Positions 41,201 through 54,310 of a stretch of DNA of 64,000 bases are shown in pieces; positions within the stretch are counted from its first letter, which is position 1; every line of letters begins with the position of its first letter. The translations under genes were made by a program, and so were the position numbers. Under the pieces are notes generated by a model. The model had not been told where the DNA came from and did not search any database. It was given only the letters and a program-made list of their open reading frames with translations. Source of the stretch: Corella eumyota (lineage: Eukaryota; Chordata; Ascidiacea; Phlebobranchia; Corellidae); NCBI GenBank assembly GCA_963082875.1, contig OY720101.1, positions 5,580,001 to 5,644,000 of the forward strand. The letters run 5' to 3'.

Positions 41201-44200
41201 TTATCTTGAATGTTAGTTAGGCCAATGCGCGTCTAATAAAATACAAAATTTTAGGTTTTGAGATTTCATAAAATTTTAATTAAAGTTTCATAACTTTTAT
41301 GAATATTAATATTTTCGAAAAATATTTTGTAAACACGGTAATTGGACCTGTGCGGTTCTAACACAACAAATATTTTTCGATTTAAAATTTTTTATTTTTT
41401 TAAAAAAAATTTGTATGCAATATCATTGGCCAAAAATATCACGTGACCTAATTAAACCCAAAATAAAAATTACCTCACACTTTTGTTCTACTCAAAATTT
41501 TTGCAAAATATTTTATCTTGAATGTTAGTTAGGCCAATGCGCACCTAATTAATTATAAAATTTCAGATTTTGAGATTTCATAAATTTTTAATAAAAGTTT
41601 CATAACTTTTATGAATATTAATATTTTCGAAAAATATTTTGTAAACACGGTAATTGGACCTGTGCGGTTCTAACACAACAATTATTTTTTGATTTAAAAT
41701 TTTTTATTTTCTTTAAAAAAATTTGTATGCAATATCATTGGCCAAAAATATCACGTGACCTAATGAAAACCAAAATAAAAATTACCTCAAACCTTTGTTC
41801 TACTGAAAATTTTCGCGAAATTTTTTATCTTGAATGTTAGTTAGGCCAATGCGCGTCTAATAAAATACAAAATTTTAGGTTTTGAGATTTCATAAAATTT
41901 TAATTAAAGTTTCATAACTTTTATGAATATTAATATTTTCGAAAAATATTTTGTAAACACGGTAATTGGACCTGTGCGGTTCTAACACAACAATTATTTT
42001 TCGATTTAAATTTTTTTTTTTAAATTTGTATGCAATATCATTGGTCAAAAATATCACGTGACCTAATTAAACCCAAAATAAAAATTACCTCAAACTTTTG
42101 TTTTACTAAAAATTTTCGCGAAATGTTTTATCTTGAATGTTAGTTAGGACATTGTGCGTCCAATAAAATACAAAATTTTAGGTTTTGAGATTTCATAAAT
42201 TTTTAATAAAAGTGTCATAACTTTTATGAATATTAATATTTTCGAAAAATATTTTGTAAACACGGTAATTGGACCTGTGCGGTTCTAACACAACAATTAT
42301 TTTTCGATTTAAAATTTTTTATTTTTTTTCAAAAAATTTGTATGCAATATCGTTGGCCAAAAATATCACGTGACCTAATGAAAACCAAAATAAAAATTAC
42401 CTCAAACTTTTGTTTTACTGAAAATTTTGGCGAAATGTTTTATCTTGAATGTTAGTTAGGCCAATGCGCGTCTAATAAAATACAAAATTTTAGGTTTTGA
42501 GATTTCATAAATTTTTAATAAAAGATTCATAACTTTTATGAATATTAAGATTTTCAAAAAATATTTTATAAACACGGTAATTGGACCTGTGCGGTTCTAA
42601 CACAACAATTATTTTTCGATTTAAAATTTTTTATTTTTTTTCAAAAAATTTGTATGCAATCTCATTGGCCAAAAATATCACGTGACCTAATTAAACCCAA
42701 AATAAAAATTATCTCAAACTTTTGTTCTACTCAAAATTTTTGCAAAATATTTTGTCTTGAATGTTAGTTAGGCCAATGCGCGCCTAATTAATTATAAAAT
42801 TTCAGATTTTGAGATTTCATAAATTTTTAATAAAAGTTTCATAACTTTTATGAATATTAATATTTTCGAAAAATATTTTGTAAACACGGTAATTGGACCT
42901 GTGCGGTTCTAACACAACAATTATTTTTCGATTTAAAATTTTTTATTTTCTTTAAAAAAATTTGTATGCAATATCATTGGCCAAAAATATCACGTGACCT
43001 AATGAAAACCAAAATAAAAATTACCTCAAACCTTTGTTCTACTGAAAATTTTCGCGAAATGTTTTATCTTGAATGTTAGTTAGGCCAATGCGCGTCTAAT
43101 AAAATACAAAATTTTAGGTTTTGAGATTTCATAAATTTTTAATAAAAGTTTCATAACTTTTATGAATATTAATATTTTTGAAAAATATTTTGCAAACACG
43201 GTAATTGGACCTGTGCGGTTCTAACACAACAATTATTTTTCGATTTAAAATTTTTTATTTTTTTAAAAAAAATTTGTATGCAATATCATTGGCCAAAAAT
43301 ATCACGTGACCTAATTAAACCCAAAATAAAAATTACCTCACACTTTTGTTCTACTCAAAATTTTTGCAAAATATTTTATCTTGAATGTTAGTTAGGCCAA
43401 TGCGCACCTAATTAATTATAAAATTTCAGATTTTGAGATTTCATAAATTTTTAATAAAAGTTTCATAACTTTTATGAATATTAATATTTTCGAAAAATAT
43501 TTTGTAAACACGGTAATTGGACCTGTGCGGTTCTAACACAACAATTATTTTTCGATTTAAAATTTTTTATTTTCTTTAAAAAAATTTGTATGCAATATCA
43601 TTGGCCAAAAATATCACGTGACCTAATGAAAACCAAAATAAAAATTACCTCAAACCTTTGTTCTACTGAAAATTTTCGCGAAATGTTTTATCTTGAATGT
43701 TAGTTAGGCCAATGCGCGTCTAATTAAATACAAAATTTTAGGTTTTGAGATTTCATAAATTTTTAATAAAAGTTTCATAACTTTTATGAATATTAATATT
43801 TTCGAAAAATATTTTGTAAACACGGTAATTGGACCTGTGCGGTTCTAACACAACAATTATTTTTCGATTTAAAATTTTTTATTTTTTTAAAAAAAATTTG
43901 TATGCAATATCATTGGCCAAAAATATCACGTGACCTAATTAAACCCAAAATAAAAATTACCTCACACTTTTGTTCTACTCAAAATTTTTGCAAAATATTT
44001 TATCTTGAATGTTAGTTAGGCCAATGCGCACCTAATTAATTATAAAATTTCAGATTTTGAGATTTCATAAATTTTTAATAAAAGTTTCATAACTTTTATG
44101 AATATTAATATTTTCGAAAAATATTTTGTAAACACGGTAATTGGACCTGTGCGGTTCTAACACAACAATTATTTTTTGATTTAAAATTTTTTATTTTCTT

Positions 44201-47200
44201 TAAAAAAATTTGTATGCAATATCATTGGCCAAAAATATCACGTGACCTAATGAAAACCAAAATAAAAATTACCTCAAACCTTTGTTCTACTGAAAATTTT
44301 CGCGAAATTTTTTATCTTGAATGTTAGTTAGGCCAATGCGCGTCTAATAAAATACAAAATTTTAGGTTTTGAGATTTCATAAAATTTTAATTAAAGTTTC
44401 ATAACTTTTATGAATATTAATATTTTCGAAAAATATTTTGTAAACACGGTAATTGGACCTGTGCGGTTCTAACACAACAAATATTTTTCGATTTAAAATT
44501 TTTTATTTTTTTAAAAAAAATTTGTATGCAATATCATTGGCCAAAAATATCACGTGACCTAATTAAACCCAAAATAAAAATTACCTCACACTTTTGTTCT
44601 ACTCAAAATTTTTGCAAAATATTTTATCTTGAATGTTAGTTAGGCCAATGCGCACCTAATTAATTATAAAATTTCAGATTTTGAGATTTCATAAATTTTT
44701 AATAAAAGTTTCATAACTTTTATGAATATTAATATTTTCGAAAAATATTTTGTAAACACGGTAATTGGACCTGTGCGGTTCTAACACAACAATTATTTTT
44801 TGATTTAAAATTTTTTATTTTCTTTAAAAAAATTTGTATGCAATATCATTGGCCAAAAATATCACGTGACCTAATGAAAACCAAAATAAAAATTACCTCA
44901 AACCTTTGTTCTACTGAAAATTTTCGCGAAATTTTTTATCTTGAATGTTAGTTAGGCCAATGCGCGTCTAATAAAATACAAAATTTTAGGTTTTGAGATT
45001 TCATAAAATTTTAATTAAAGTTTCATAACTTTTATGAATATTAATATTTTCGAAAAATATTTTGTAAACACGGTAATTGGACCTGTGCGGTTCTAACACA
45101 ACAATTATTTTTCGATTTAAATTTTTTTTTTTAAATTTGTATGCAATATCATTGGTCAAAAATATCACGTGACCTAATTAAACCCAAAATAAAAATTACC
45201 TCAAACTTTTGTTTTACTAAAAATTTTCGCGAAATGTTTTATCTTGAATGTTAGTTAGGACATTGTGCGTCCAATAAAATACAAAATTTTAGGTTTTGAG
45301 ATTTCATAAATTTTTAATAAAAGTGTCATAACTTTTATGAATATTAATATTTTCGAAAAATATTTTGTAAACACGGTAATTGGACCTGTGCGGTTCTAAC
45401 ACAACAATTATTTTTCGATTTAAAATTTTTTATTTTTTTTCAAAAAATTTGTATGCAATATCGTTGGCCAAAAATATCACGTGACCTAATGAAAACCAAA
45501 ATAAAAATTACCTCAAACTTTTGTTTTACTGAAAATTTTGGCGAAATGTTTTATCTTGAATGTTAGTTAGGCCAATGCGCGTCTAATAAAATACAAAATT
45601 TTAGGTTTTGAGATTTCATAAATTTTTAATAAAAGATTCATAACTTTTATGAATATTAAGATTTTCAAAAAATATTTTATAAACACGGTAATTGGACCTG
45701 TGCGGTTCTAACACAACAATTATTTTTCGATTTAAAATTTTTTATTTTTTTTCAAAAAATTTGTATGCAATCTCATTGGCCAAAAATATCACGTGACCTA
45801 ATTAAACCCAAAATAAAAATTATCTCAAACTTTTGTTCTACTCAAAATTTTTGCAAAATATTTTGTCTTGAATGTTAGTTAGGCCAATGCGCGCCTAATT
45901 AATTATAAAATTTCAGATTTTGAGATTTCATAAATTTTTAATAAAAGTTTCATAACTTTTATGAATATTAATATTTTCGAAAAATATTTTGTAAACACGG
46001 TAATTGGACCTGTGCGGTTCTAACACAACAATTATTTTTCGATTTAAAATTTTTTATTTTCTTTAAAAAAATTTGTATGCAATATCATTGGCCAAAAATA
46101 TCACGTGACCTAATGAAAACCAAAATAAAAATTACCTCAAACCTTTGTTCTACTGAAAATTTTCGCGAAATGTTTTATCTTGAATGTTAGTTAGGCCAAT
46201 GCGCGTCTAATAAAATACAAAATTTTAGGTTTTGAGATTTCATAAATTTTTAATAAAAGTTTCATAACTTTTATGAATATTAATATTTTTGAAAAATATT
46301 TTGCAAACACGGTAATTGGACCTGTGCGGTTCTAACACAACAATTATTTTTCGATTTAAAATTTTTTATTTTTTTAAAAAAAATTTGTATGCAATATCAT
46401 TGGCCAAAAATATCACGTGACCTAATTAAACCCAAAATAAAAATTACCTCACACTTTTGTTCTACTCAAAATTTTTGCAAAATATTTTATCTTGAATGTT
46501 AGTTAGGCCAATGCGCACCTAATTAATTATAAAATTTCAGATTTTGAGATTTCATAAATTTTTAATAAAAGTTTCATAACTTTTATGAATATTAATATTT
46601 TCGAAAAATATTTTGTAAACACGGTAATTGGACCTGTGCGGTTCTAACACAACAATTATTTTTCGATTTAAAATTTTTTATTTTCTTTAAAAAAATTTGT
46701 ATGCAATATCATTGGCCAAAAATATCACGTGACCTAATGAAAACCAAAATAAAAATTACCTCAAACCTTTGTTCTACTGAAAATTTTCGCGAAATGTTTT
46801 ATCTTGAATGTTAGTTAGGCCAATGCGCGTCTAATTAAATACAAAATTTTAGGTTTTGAGATTTCATAAATTTTTAATAAAAGTTTCATAACTTTTATGA
46901 ATATTAATATTTTCGAAAAATATTTTGTAAACACGGTAATTGGACCTGTGCGGTTCTAACACAACAATTATTTTTCGATTTAAAATTTTTTATTTTTTTA
47001 AAAAAAATTTGTATGCAATATCATTGGCCAAAAATATCACGTGACCTAATTAAACCCAAAATAAAAATTACCTCACACTTTTGTTCTACTCAAAATTTTT
47101 GCAAAATATTTTATCTTGAATGTTAGTTAGGCCAATGCGCACCTAATTAATTATAAAATTTCAGATTTTGAGATTTCATAAATTTTTAATAAAAGTTTCA

Positions 47201-47400
47201 TAACTTTTATGAATATTAATATTTTCGAAAAATATTTTGTAAACACGGTAATTGGACCTGTGCGGTTCTAACACAACAATTATTTTTTGATTTAAAATTT
47301 TTTATTTTCTTTAAAAAAATTTGTATGCAATATCATTGGCCAAAAATATCACGTGACCTAATGAAAACCAAAATAAAAATTACCTCAAACCTTTGTTCTA
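38255..47400 (+). repeat. Ten-monomer higher-order repeat, about 3,110 bp, three copies
   Basis: A ten-monomer unit of about 3,110 bp repeats in tandem. The private variant ACACAACAAATATTTTTCG lies near 38,250, 41,360 and 44,470. The GAAAATTTTGGCGAAATG variant lies near 39,317, 42,427 and 45,539, and next at 48,027 after only 2,488 bp, so the last unit is eight monomers long. Within a unit, monomers of different subtypes differ at many positions, while corresponding monomers of successive units are almost identical. This is the defining pattern of a higher-order repeat. Confidence 0.8.
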
Positions 47401-50400
47401 CTGAAAATTTTCGCGAAATTTTTTATCTTGAATGTTAGTTAGGCCAATGCGCGTCTAATAAAATACAAAATTTTAGGTTTTGAGATTTCATAAAATTTTA
47501 ATTAAAGTTTCATAACTTTTATGAATATTAATATTTTCGAAAAATATTTTGTAAACACGGTAATTGGACCTGTGCGGTTCTAACACAACAATTATTTTTC
47601 GATTTAAATTTTTTTTTTTAAATTTGTATGCAATATCATTGGTCAAAAATATCACGTGACCTAATTAAACCCAAAATAAAAATTACCTCAAACTTTTGTT
47701 TTACTAAAAATTTTCGCGAAATGTTTTATCTTGAATGTTAGTTAGGACATTGTGCGTCCAATAAAATACAAAATTTTAGGTTTTGAGATTTCATAAATTT
47801 TTAATAAAAGTGTCATAACTTTTATGAATATTAATATTTTCGAAAAATATTTTGTAAACACGGTAATTGGACCTGTGCGGTTCTAACACAACAATTATTT
47901 TTCGATTTAAAATTTTTTATTTTTTTTCAAAAAATTTGTATGCAATATCGTTGGCCAAAAATATCACGTGACCTAATGAAAACCAAAATAAAAATTACCT
48001 CAAACTTTTGTTTTACTGAAAATTTTGGCGAAATGTTTTATCTTGAATGTTAGTTAGGCCAATGCGCGTCTAATAAAATACAAAATTTTAGGTTTTGAGA
48101 TTTCATAAATTTTTAATAAAAGATTCATAACTTTTATGAATATTAAGATTTTCAAAAAATATTTTATAAACACGGTAATTGGACCTGTGCGGTTCTAACA
48201 CAACAATTATTTTTCGATTTAAAATTTTTTATTTTTTTTCAAAAAATTTGTATGCAATCCTCATTGGCCAAAAATATCACGTGACCTAATTAAACCCAAA
48301 ATAAAAATTATCTCAAACTTTTGTTCTACTCAAAATTTTTGCAAAATATTTTGTCTTGAATGTTAGTTAGGCCAATGCGCGCCTAATTAATTATAAAATT
48401 TCAGATTTTGAGATTTCATAAATTTTTAATAAAAGTTTCATAACTTTTATGAATATTAATATTTTCGAAAAATATTTTGTAAACACGGTAATTGGACCTG
48501 TGCGGTTCTAACACAACAATTATTTTTCGATTTAAAATTTTTTATTTTCTTTAAAAAAATTTGTATGCAATATCATTGGCCAAAAATATCACGTGACCTA
48601 ATGAAAACCAAAATAAAAATTACCTCAAACCTTTGTTCTACTGAAAATTTTCGCGAAATGTTTTATCTTGAATGTTAGTTAGGCCAATGCGCGTCTAATA
48701 AAATACAAAATTTTAGGTTTTGAGATTTCATAAATTTTTAATAAAAGTTTCATAACTTTTATGAATATTAATATTTTTGAAAAATATTTTGTAAACACGG
48801 TAATTGGACCTGTGCGGTTCTAACACAACAATTATTTTTCGATTTAAAATTTTTTATTTTTTTAAAAAAAATTTGTATGCAATATCATTGGCCAAAAATA
48901 TCACGTGACCTAATTAAACCCAAAATAAAAATTACCTCACACTTTTGTTCTACTCAAAATTTTTGCAAAATATTTTATCTTGAATGTTAGTTAGGCCAAT
49001 GCGCACCTAATTAATTATAAAATTTCAGATTTTGAGATTTCATAAATTTTTAATAAAAGTTTCATAACTTTTATGAATATTAATATTTTCGAAAAATATT
49101 TTGTAAACACGGTAATTGGACCTGTGCGGTTCTAACACAACAATTATTTTTCGATTTAAAATTTTTTATTTTCTTTAAAAAAATTTGTATGCAATATCAT
49201 TGGCCAAAAATATCACGTGACCTAATGAAAACCAAAATAAAAATTACCTCAAACTTTTGTTTTACTGAAAATTTTCGCGAAATGTTTTATCTTGAATGTT
49301 AGTTACGCCAATGCGCGTCTAATATAATACAAAATTTTAGGTTTTGAGATTTCATAAATTTTTAATAAAAGTTTCATAACTTTTATGAATATTAATATTT
49401 TCGAAAAATATTTTGTAAACACGGTAATTGGACCTGTGCGGTTCTAACACAACAATTATTTTTCGATTTAAAATTTTTAATTTTTCTTCAAAAAATTTGT
49501 ATGCAATATCATTGGCCAAAAATATCACGTGACCTAATTAAACCCAAAATAAAAATTACCTCAAACTTTTGTTTTACTGAAAATTTTCGCGAAATGTTTT
49601 ATCTTGAATGTTAGTTAGGCCAATGCGCGTCTAATAAAATACAAAAATTTAGGTTTTGAGATTTCATAAATTTTTAATAAAAGTGTCATAACTTTTATAA
49701 ATATTAATATTTTTAAAAAATATTATGTAAACACGGTAACTTGACCTGTGCGGTTCTAACACAACAATTATTTTTCGATTTAAAATTTTTTATTTTTTAA
49801 AAAAAAATTTGTATGCAATCTCATTGGCCAAAAATATCACGTGACCTAATTAAACCCAAAATAAAAATTATCTCAAACTTTTGTTCTACTCAAAATTTTC
49901 GCGAAAGTTTTATCTTGAATGTTAGTTAGGCCAATGCGCGTCTAATAAAATACAAAATTTTAGGTTTTGAGATTTCATAAATTTTTAATTAAAGTTTCAT
50001 AACTTTTATGAATATTAATATTTTCGAAAAATATTTTGTAAACACGGTAATTGGACCTGTGCGGTTCTAACACAACAATTATTTTTCGATTTAAATTTTT
50101 TTATTTTTTTTTTTAAATTTGTATGCAATATCATTGGCCAAAAATATCACGTGACCTAATTAAACCCAAAATAAAAATTACCTCAAACTTTTGTTTTACT
50201 AAAAATTTTCGCGAAATGTTTTATCTTGAATGTTAGTTAGGACATTGTGCGTCTAATAAAATACAAAATTTTAGGTTTTGAGATTTCATAAATTTTTAAT
50301 AAAAGATTCATAACTTTTATGAATATTAAGATTTTCAAAAAATATTTTATAAATACGGTAATTGGGCCTGTGCGGTTCTAACACAACAATTATTTTTCGA

Positions 50401-51970
50401 TTTAAAATTTTTTATTTTTTTTCAAAAAATTTGTATGCAATCTCATTGGCCAAAAATATCACGTGACCTAATTAAACCCAAAATAAAAATTATCTCAAAC
50501 TTTTGTTCTACTCAAAATTTTTGCAAAATATTTTATCTTGAATGTTAGTTAGGCCAATGCGCGCCTAATTAATTATAAAATTTCAGATTTTGAGATTTCA
50601 TAAATTTTTAATAAAAGTTTCATAACTTTTATGAATATTAATATTTTCGAAAAATATTTTGTAAACACGGTAATTGGACCTGTGCGGTTCCAACACAACA
50701 ATTATTTTTCGATTTAAAATTTTTTATTTTTTAAAAAAAAATTTGTATGCAATATCATTGGCCAAAAATATCACGTGACCTAATTAAACCCAAAATAAAA
50801 ATTACCTCACACTTTTGTTTTACTGAAAATTTTCGCGAAATGTTTTATCTTGAATGTTAGTTACGCCAATGCGCGTCTAATATAATACAAAATTTTAGGT
50901 TTTGAGATTTCATAAATTTTTAATAAAAGTTTCATAACTTTTATGAATATTAATATTTTCGAAAAATATTTTGTAAACACGGTAATTGGACCTGTGCGGT
51001 TCTACCACAACAATTATTTTTCGATTTAAAATTTTTAATTTTTCTTCAAAAAATTTGTATGCAATATCATTGGCCAAAAATATCACGTGACCTAATTAAA
51101 CCCAAAATAAAAATTACCTCAAATTTTTGTTTTACTGAAAATTTTCGCGAAATGTTTTATCTTGAATGCTAGTTAGGCCAATGCGCGTCTAATAAAATAC
51201 AAAAATTTAGGTTTTGAGATTTCATAAATTTTTAATAAAAGTTTCATAACTTTTATGAATATTAATATTTTTGAAAAATATTATGTAAACACGGTAATTT
51301 GACCTGTGCGGTTCTAACACAACAATTATTTTTCGATTTAAAATTTTTTATTTTTAAAAAAAAAATTTGTATGCAATCTCATTGGCCAAAAATATCACGT
51401 GACCTAATTAAACCCAAAATCAAAATTATCTCAAACTTTTGTTCTACTCAAAATTTTTGCAAAATGTTTTATCTTGAATGTTAGTTAGGCAATTGCGCGC
51501 CTAATTAAATATAAAATTTCAGATTTTGAGATTTCATAAATTTTTAATAAAAGTTTCATAACTTTTATGAATATTAATATTTTCGAAAAATATTTTGTAA
51601 ACACGGTAATTGGACCTGTGCGGTTCTCTAACACAAAAATTATTTTTCGATTTAAAATTTTTAATTTTTTTTTTTTATTTGTATGCAATATCATTGGCCA
51701 AAAATATCATGTGACCTAATTAAACCCAAAATAAAAATTACTTCAAACTTTTGTTTTACTGAAAATTTTCGCGAAATGTTTTATCTTGAATGTTAGTTAG
51801 GCCAATGCGCGTCTAATAAAATACAAAATTTTAGGTTTTGAGATTTCATAAATTTTTAATAAAAGTTTCATAACTTTTATAAATATTAATATTTTCGAAA
51901 AATATTTTGTAAACACGGTAATTGGACCTGTGTGGTTCTAACACAACAATTATTTTTCGATTTAAAATTT
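47030..51970 (+). repeat. Large satellite block, copy 2 of the 17,426-bp-spaced pair
   Basis: This is the downstream copy of the 29.6-34.55 kb block. It carries the same rare monomers in the same order, including TAACTTGACC near 49,738, a double-T TTCTCTAACAC variant near 51,625, and CATGTGACC near 51,708. It ends near 51,970, where the sequence turns into array-edge monomers with GTGTATAATATCATTGACC. Confidence 0.75.
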
Positions 51971-52964
51971 TTAATTTTTTTTCAAAAAATGTGTATAATA
52001 TCATTGACCAAAAATATCACGTGACCTAATTAAACCCAAAATAAAAAATACCACAAACTTTTGTTTTACTGAAAATTTTCGCAAAATGTTTTATCTTGAA
52101 TGTTAGTTAGGCCAATGTGCGTCTAATAAAATACAAAATTTTAGGTTTTGAGATTTCATAAATTTTTAATAAAAGTTTCATAACTTTTATGAATATTTTT
52201 ATTTTCGAAAAATATTTTGTAAACACGGTAATTGGACCTGTGCGGTTCTAACACAACAATTATTTTTCGATTTAAAATTTTTTATTTTTTTTCAAAAAAT
52301 TTGTATGCAATATCATTTGTTAAAAATATCACGTGACCTAATTAAAACCAAAATAAAAATTACCTCAAACTTTTGTTTTACTGAAAATTTTGGCGAAATG
52401 TTTTATCTTGAATGTTAGTTAGGCCAATGCGCGTGTAATAAAATACAAAATTTTAGGTTTTGAGATTTCATAAATTTTTAATAAAAGTTTCATAACTTTT
52501 ATGAATATTAATATTTTCGAAAAATATTTTGTAAACACGGTTATTGGACCTGTGCGGTTCTAACACAACAATTATTTTTCGATTTAAAATTTTTTATTTT
52601 TTTTTAAAAAATTTGTATGCAATATCATTGGCCAAAAATATCACGTGACCTAATTAAACCCCAAATAAAAATTACCTCAAACTTTTGTTTTACTGAAAAT
52701 TTTCGCGAAATGTTTTATCTTGAATGTTAGTTAGGCCAATGCGCGACTAATAAAATGCAAATTTTAGGTTTTGAGATTTCATAAATTTTTAATAAAAGTA
52801 TCATAACTTTTATGAATATTAATATTTTCGAAAAATATTATGTAAACACGGTAATCGGACCTGTGCGGTTCTAACACAACAATTATTTTTCGATTTAAAT
52901 TTTTTATTTTTTTTCAAAAAATTTGTATGCAATATCATTGGCCAAAAATATCACGTGACCTATT
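51971..52964 (+). repeat. Degenerate edge monomers at the right end of the array
   Basis: The last three or so monomers carry private changes not seen elsewhere, for example ATCATTTGTTAAAAATATC near 52,312 and GCGCGACTAATAAAATGC near 52,741. The final copy stops abruptly at about 52,962, right after CACGTGACCT, where the unrelated composite repeat begins. Divergent edge copies are what is expected when exchange homogenises the interior but not the margin. Confidence 0.7.
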
Positions 52965-53020
52965 TAATGTTTATGCATCTGTTTTTATTTATAAAAATTT
53001 ATGTTAAAAGTAATCAAATA

Positions 53021-53073
53021 ATTTCGAACCATATTTTATTTATCAAATAAATCTAGTTATTATGGTTCGAAAT
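53021..53073. repeat. Stem-loop with 13-bp perfect arms
   Basis: ATTTCGAACCATA (53,021-53,033) is the exact reverse complement of TATGGTTCGAAAT (53,061-53,073). The 27-bp loop itself contains TTATTT-ATC-AAATAA. Only the left arm is kept in the two later header copies, at about 53,890 and 54,660. Confidence 0.75.
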
Positions 53074-53262
53074 CTTAGATTTCGAAACATATTGTTATTG
53101 TCATTATACTTATTATTATTATTTTTATTATTATTTTTATTCTTTCTAGTCCCAATTTTGAAAGAAGATATCATTAGTTCCTTAGAATTTAAAAATCTGA
53201 AATTTTAGTATGTTGTTTATTATCAGATTATGTTTTCATTCTCCTATTTACAACATTTAATT

Positions 53263-53770
53263 ATCACTAATTACTAATTAATAAGTGTTTATTTATTAAA
53301 ATTTAAAGGTTGTTATTAATTTTTTAAATCTTGGTCAATTGTATATCATGATATTGGTAACTCAAAAATGAATTAAAATTTTTATTTTTATCACTAATTA
53401 CTAATTAATAGGTGTTTATTTATTATAATTTAAAGGTTGTTATTAACTTTTTAAATCTTGGTCAATTGTATATCATGATATTAGTAACTCAAAAACGAAT
53501 TAAAATTTTAATTTTTATCACTAATTACTAATTAATAGGTGTTTGTTTATTAAAATTTAAGGGTTGTTATTAATTTTTTAAATCTTGGTCAATTGTATAT
53601 CATAATATTACTAACTCAAAAATGAATTAAAATTAAAATTTTCATCACTAATTACTAATTAATGGGTGTTTGTTTATTCAAATTTAAAGATTGATATTAG
53701 GTTTTTAAATTTTGGTCGGTTATATCTTATTATATTTAAAATTTGAAGATAATTAAAAAATAATTCTTGT
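53263..53770 (+). repeat. 127-bp minisatellite, four units
   Basis: Units start with ATCACTAATTACTAATTAAT at 53,263, 53,390, 53,517 and 53,644. Shared parts are GGTGTTTATTTATTA-like and ATCTTGGTCAATTGTATATC. The fourth unit degenerates into TTTTGGTCGGTTATATCTTA. Divergence between units is modest. Confidence 0.8.
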
Positions 53771-54060
53771 TTGTTTGTTATATTAAATGCTGGTTTGTTA
53801 ATTAAAAATCAAAGGTATGTAATATTCTTAGTTAATGTTTATGCATATATTTTTTATTTATAAAATTTTATGTTAAAAATAATCAAATAATTTCGAACCA
53901 TATTTTATTTATCAAATAAATCTAGTTATTGTTTATATTCTTTCTAGTCAGAATTTTGAAAGACGATAACTTTTGTTCTTTAAAACTAAAATGTATAAAT
54001 TTTTAGTATGTTTGTTATTATCCCAACGAATCGCAAACCTCCTATTTACGAAATTTAATT

Positions 54061-54310
54061 ATCACTAATTACTAATTAATAGGTGTTTGTTTATTAAAAC
54101 TCAAAGGTTGTTGTAAATTTTTTAATTTTTTGTCAAATGTATATCATGATATTAGTAACTCAAAAATAAATTAAAATTCTAATTTTTGTTACTAATTACT
54201 AATTAATAGGTGTTTGTTTATTTAAATTTAAAGATTGTTATTAGGTTTTTAAAGTTTGGTCGGTTATATCTTATAATATTTATATTTCGGAAATGAATTA
54301 AAAATATTTC
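54061..54310 (+). repeat. 127-bp minisatellite, second cluster of two units
   Basis: The same unit starts at 54,061 and, with a changed first bases, near 54,188. The last copy again ends in GGTCGGTTATATCTTA. This cluster sits at the same place relative to the second header as the first cluster does to the first header, so header plus minisatellite moved or duplicated together. Confidence 0.75.

Larger units (their letters stand above)
1121..52964 (+). repeat. Satellite array, about 311-bp monomer, about 165-170 copies
   Basis: The monomers run head to tail without interruption. Landmarks in order are TTTTCGCGAAATGTTTTATC, GAATGTTAGTTAGGCCAATG, GCGCGTCTAATAAAATAC, TTTTAGGTTTTGAGATTTC, AAAAGTTTCATAACTTTT, AATATTAATATTTTCG, TAAACACGGTAATTGGACC, TGTGCGGTTCTAACACAAC, TTTTTCGATTTAAAATTTTT, a variable A/T tract, TTTGTATGCAATATCATTGG, AAAAATATCACGTGACCTAA, and TTAAACCCAAAATAAAAATT. 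Length variation comes mostly from the A/T tract. Each copy keeps several CpGs despite the AT-rich background. Subfamilies are zoned: about 1-20 kb has GCGCGTC or GTGCGTC forms, 20-24 kb often has AGGACATTGTGCGTC, and 24-51 kb mixes in a GCGCGCCTAATTAATTATAA type. Short open frames of 61-69 codons recur at fixed monomer phases, lack conventional gene context, and are treated as non-coding. Such an array is typical of centromeric, pericentromeric or subtelomeric heterochromatin; which one cannot be told here. Confidence 0.95.

Noticed and set aside
4372-51694. Many 61-69 codon open frames on both strands within the satellite (for example at 4372-4557, 5543-5737, 33873-34058, 51485-51694)
   Set aside because: They repeat at the same monomer phase, several begin at TTG rather than ATG, and they exist only where the satellite happens to lack a stop. 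There is no sign of splicing, domain structure or coding constraint.
1121-52964. CRISPR array
   Set aside because: Regular spacing is present, but the units are about 311-bp near-identical monomers with no short direct repeats around unique spacers, and the window is eukaryotic.
53098-53140. TTA-rich stretch as a possible poly(A)-type tail of a retroelement
   Set aside because: A simple microsatellite inside the composite repeat, with no element body attached.
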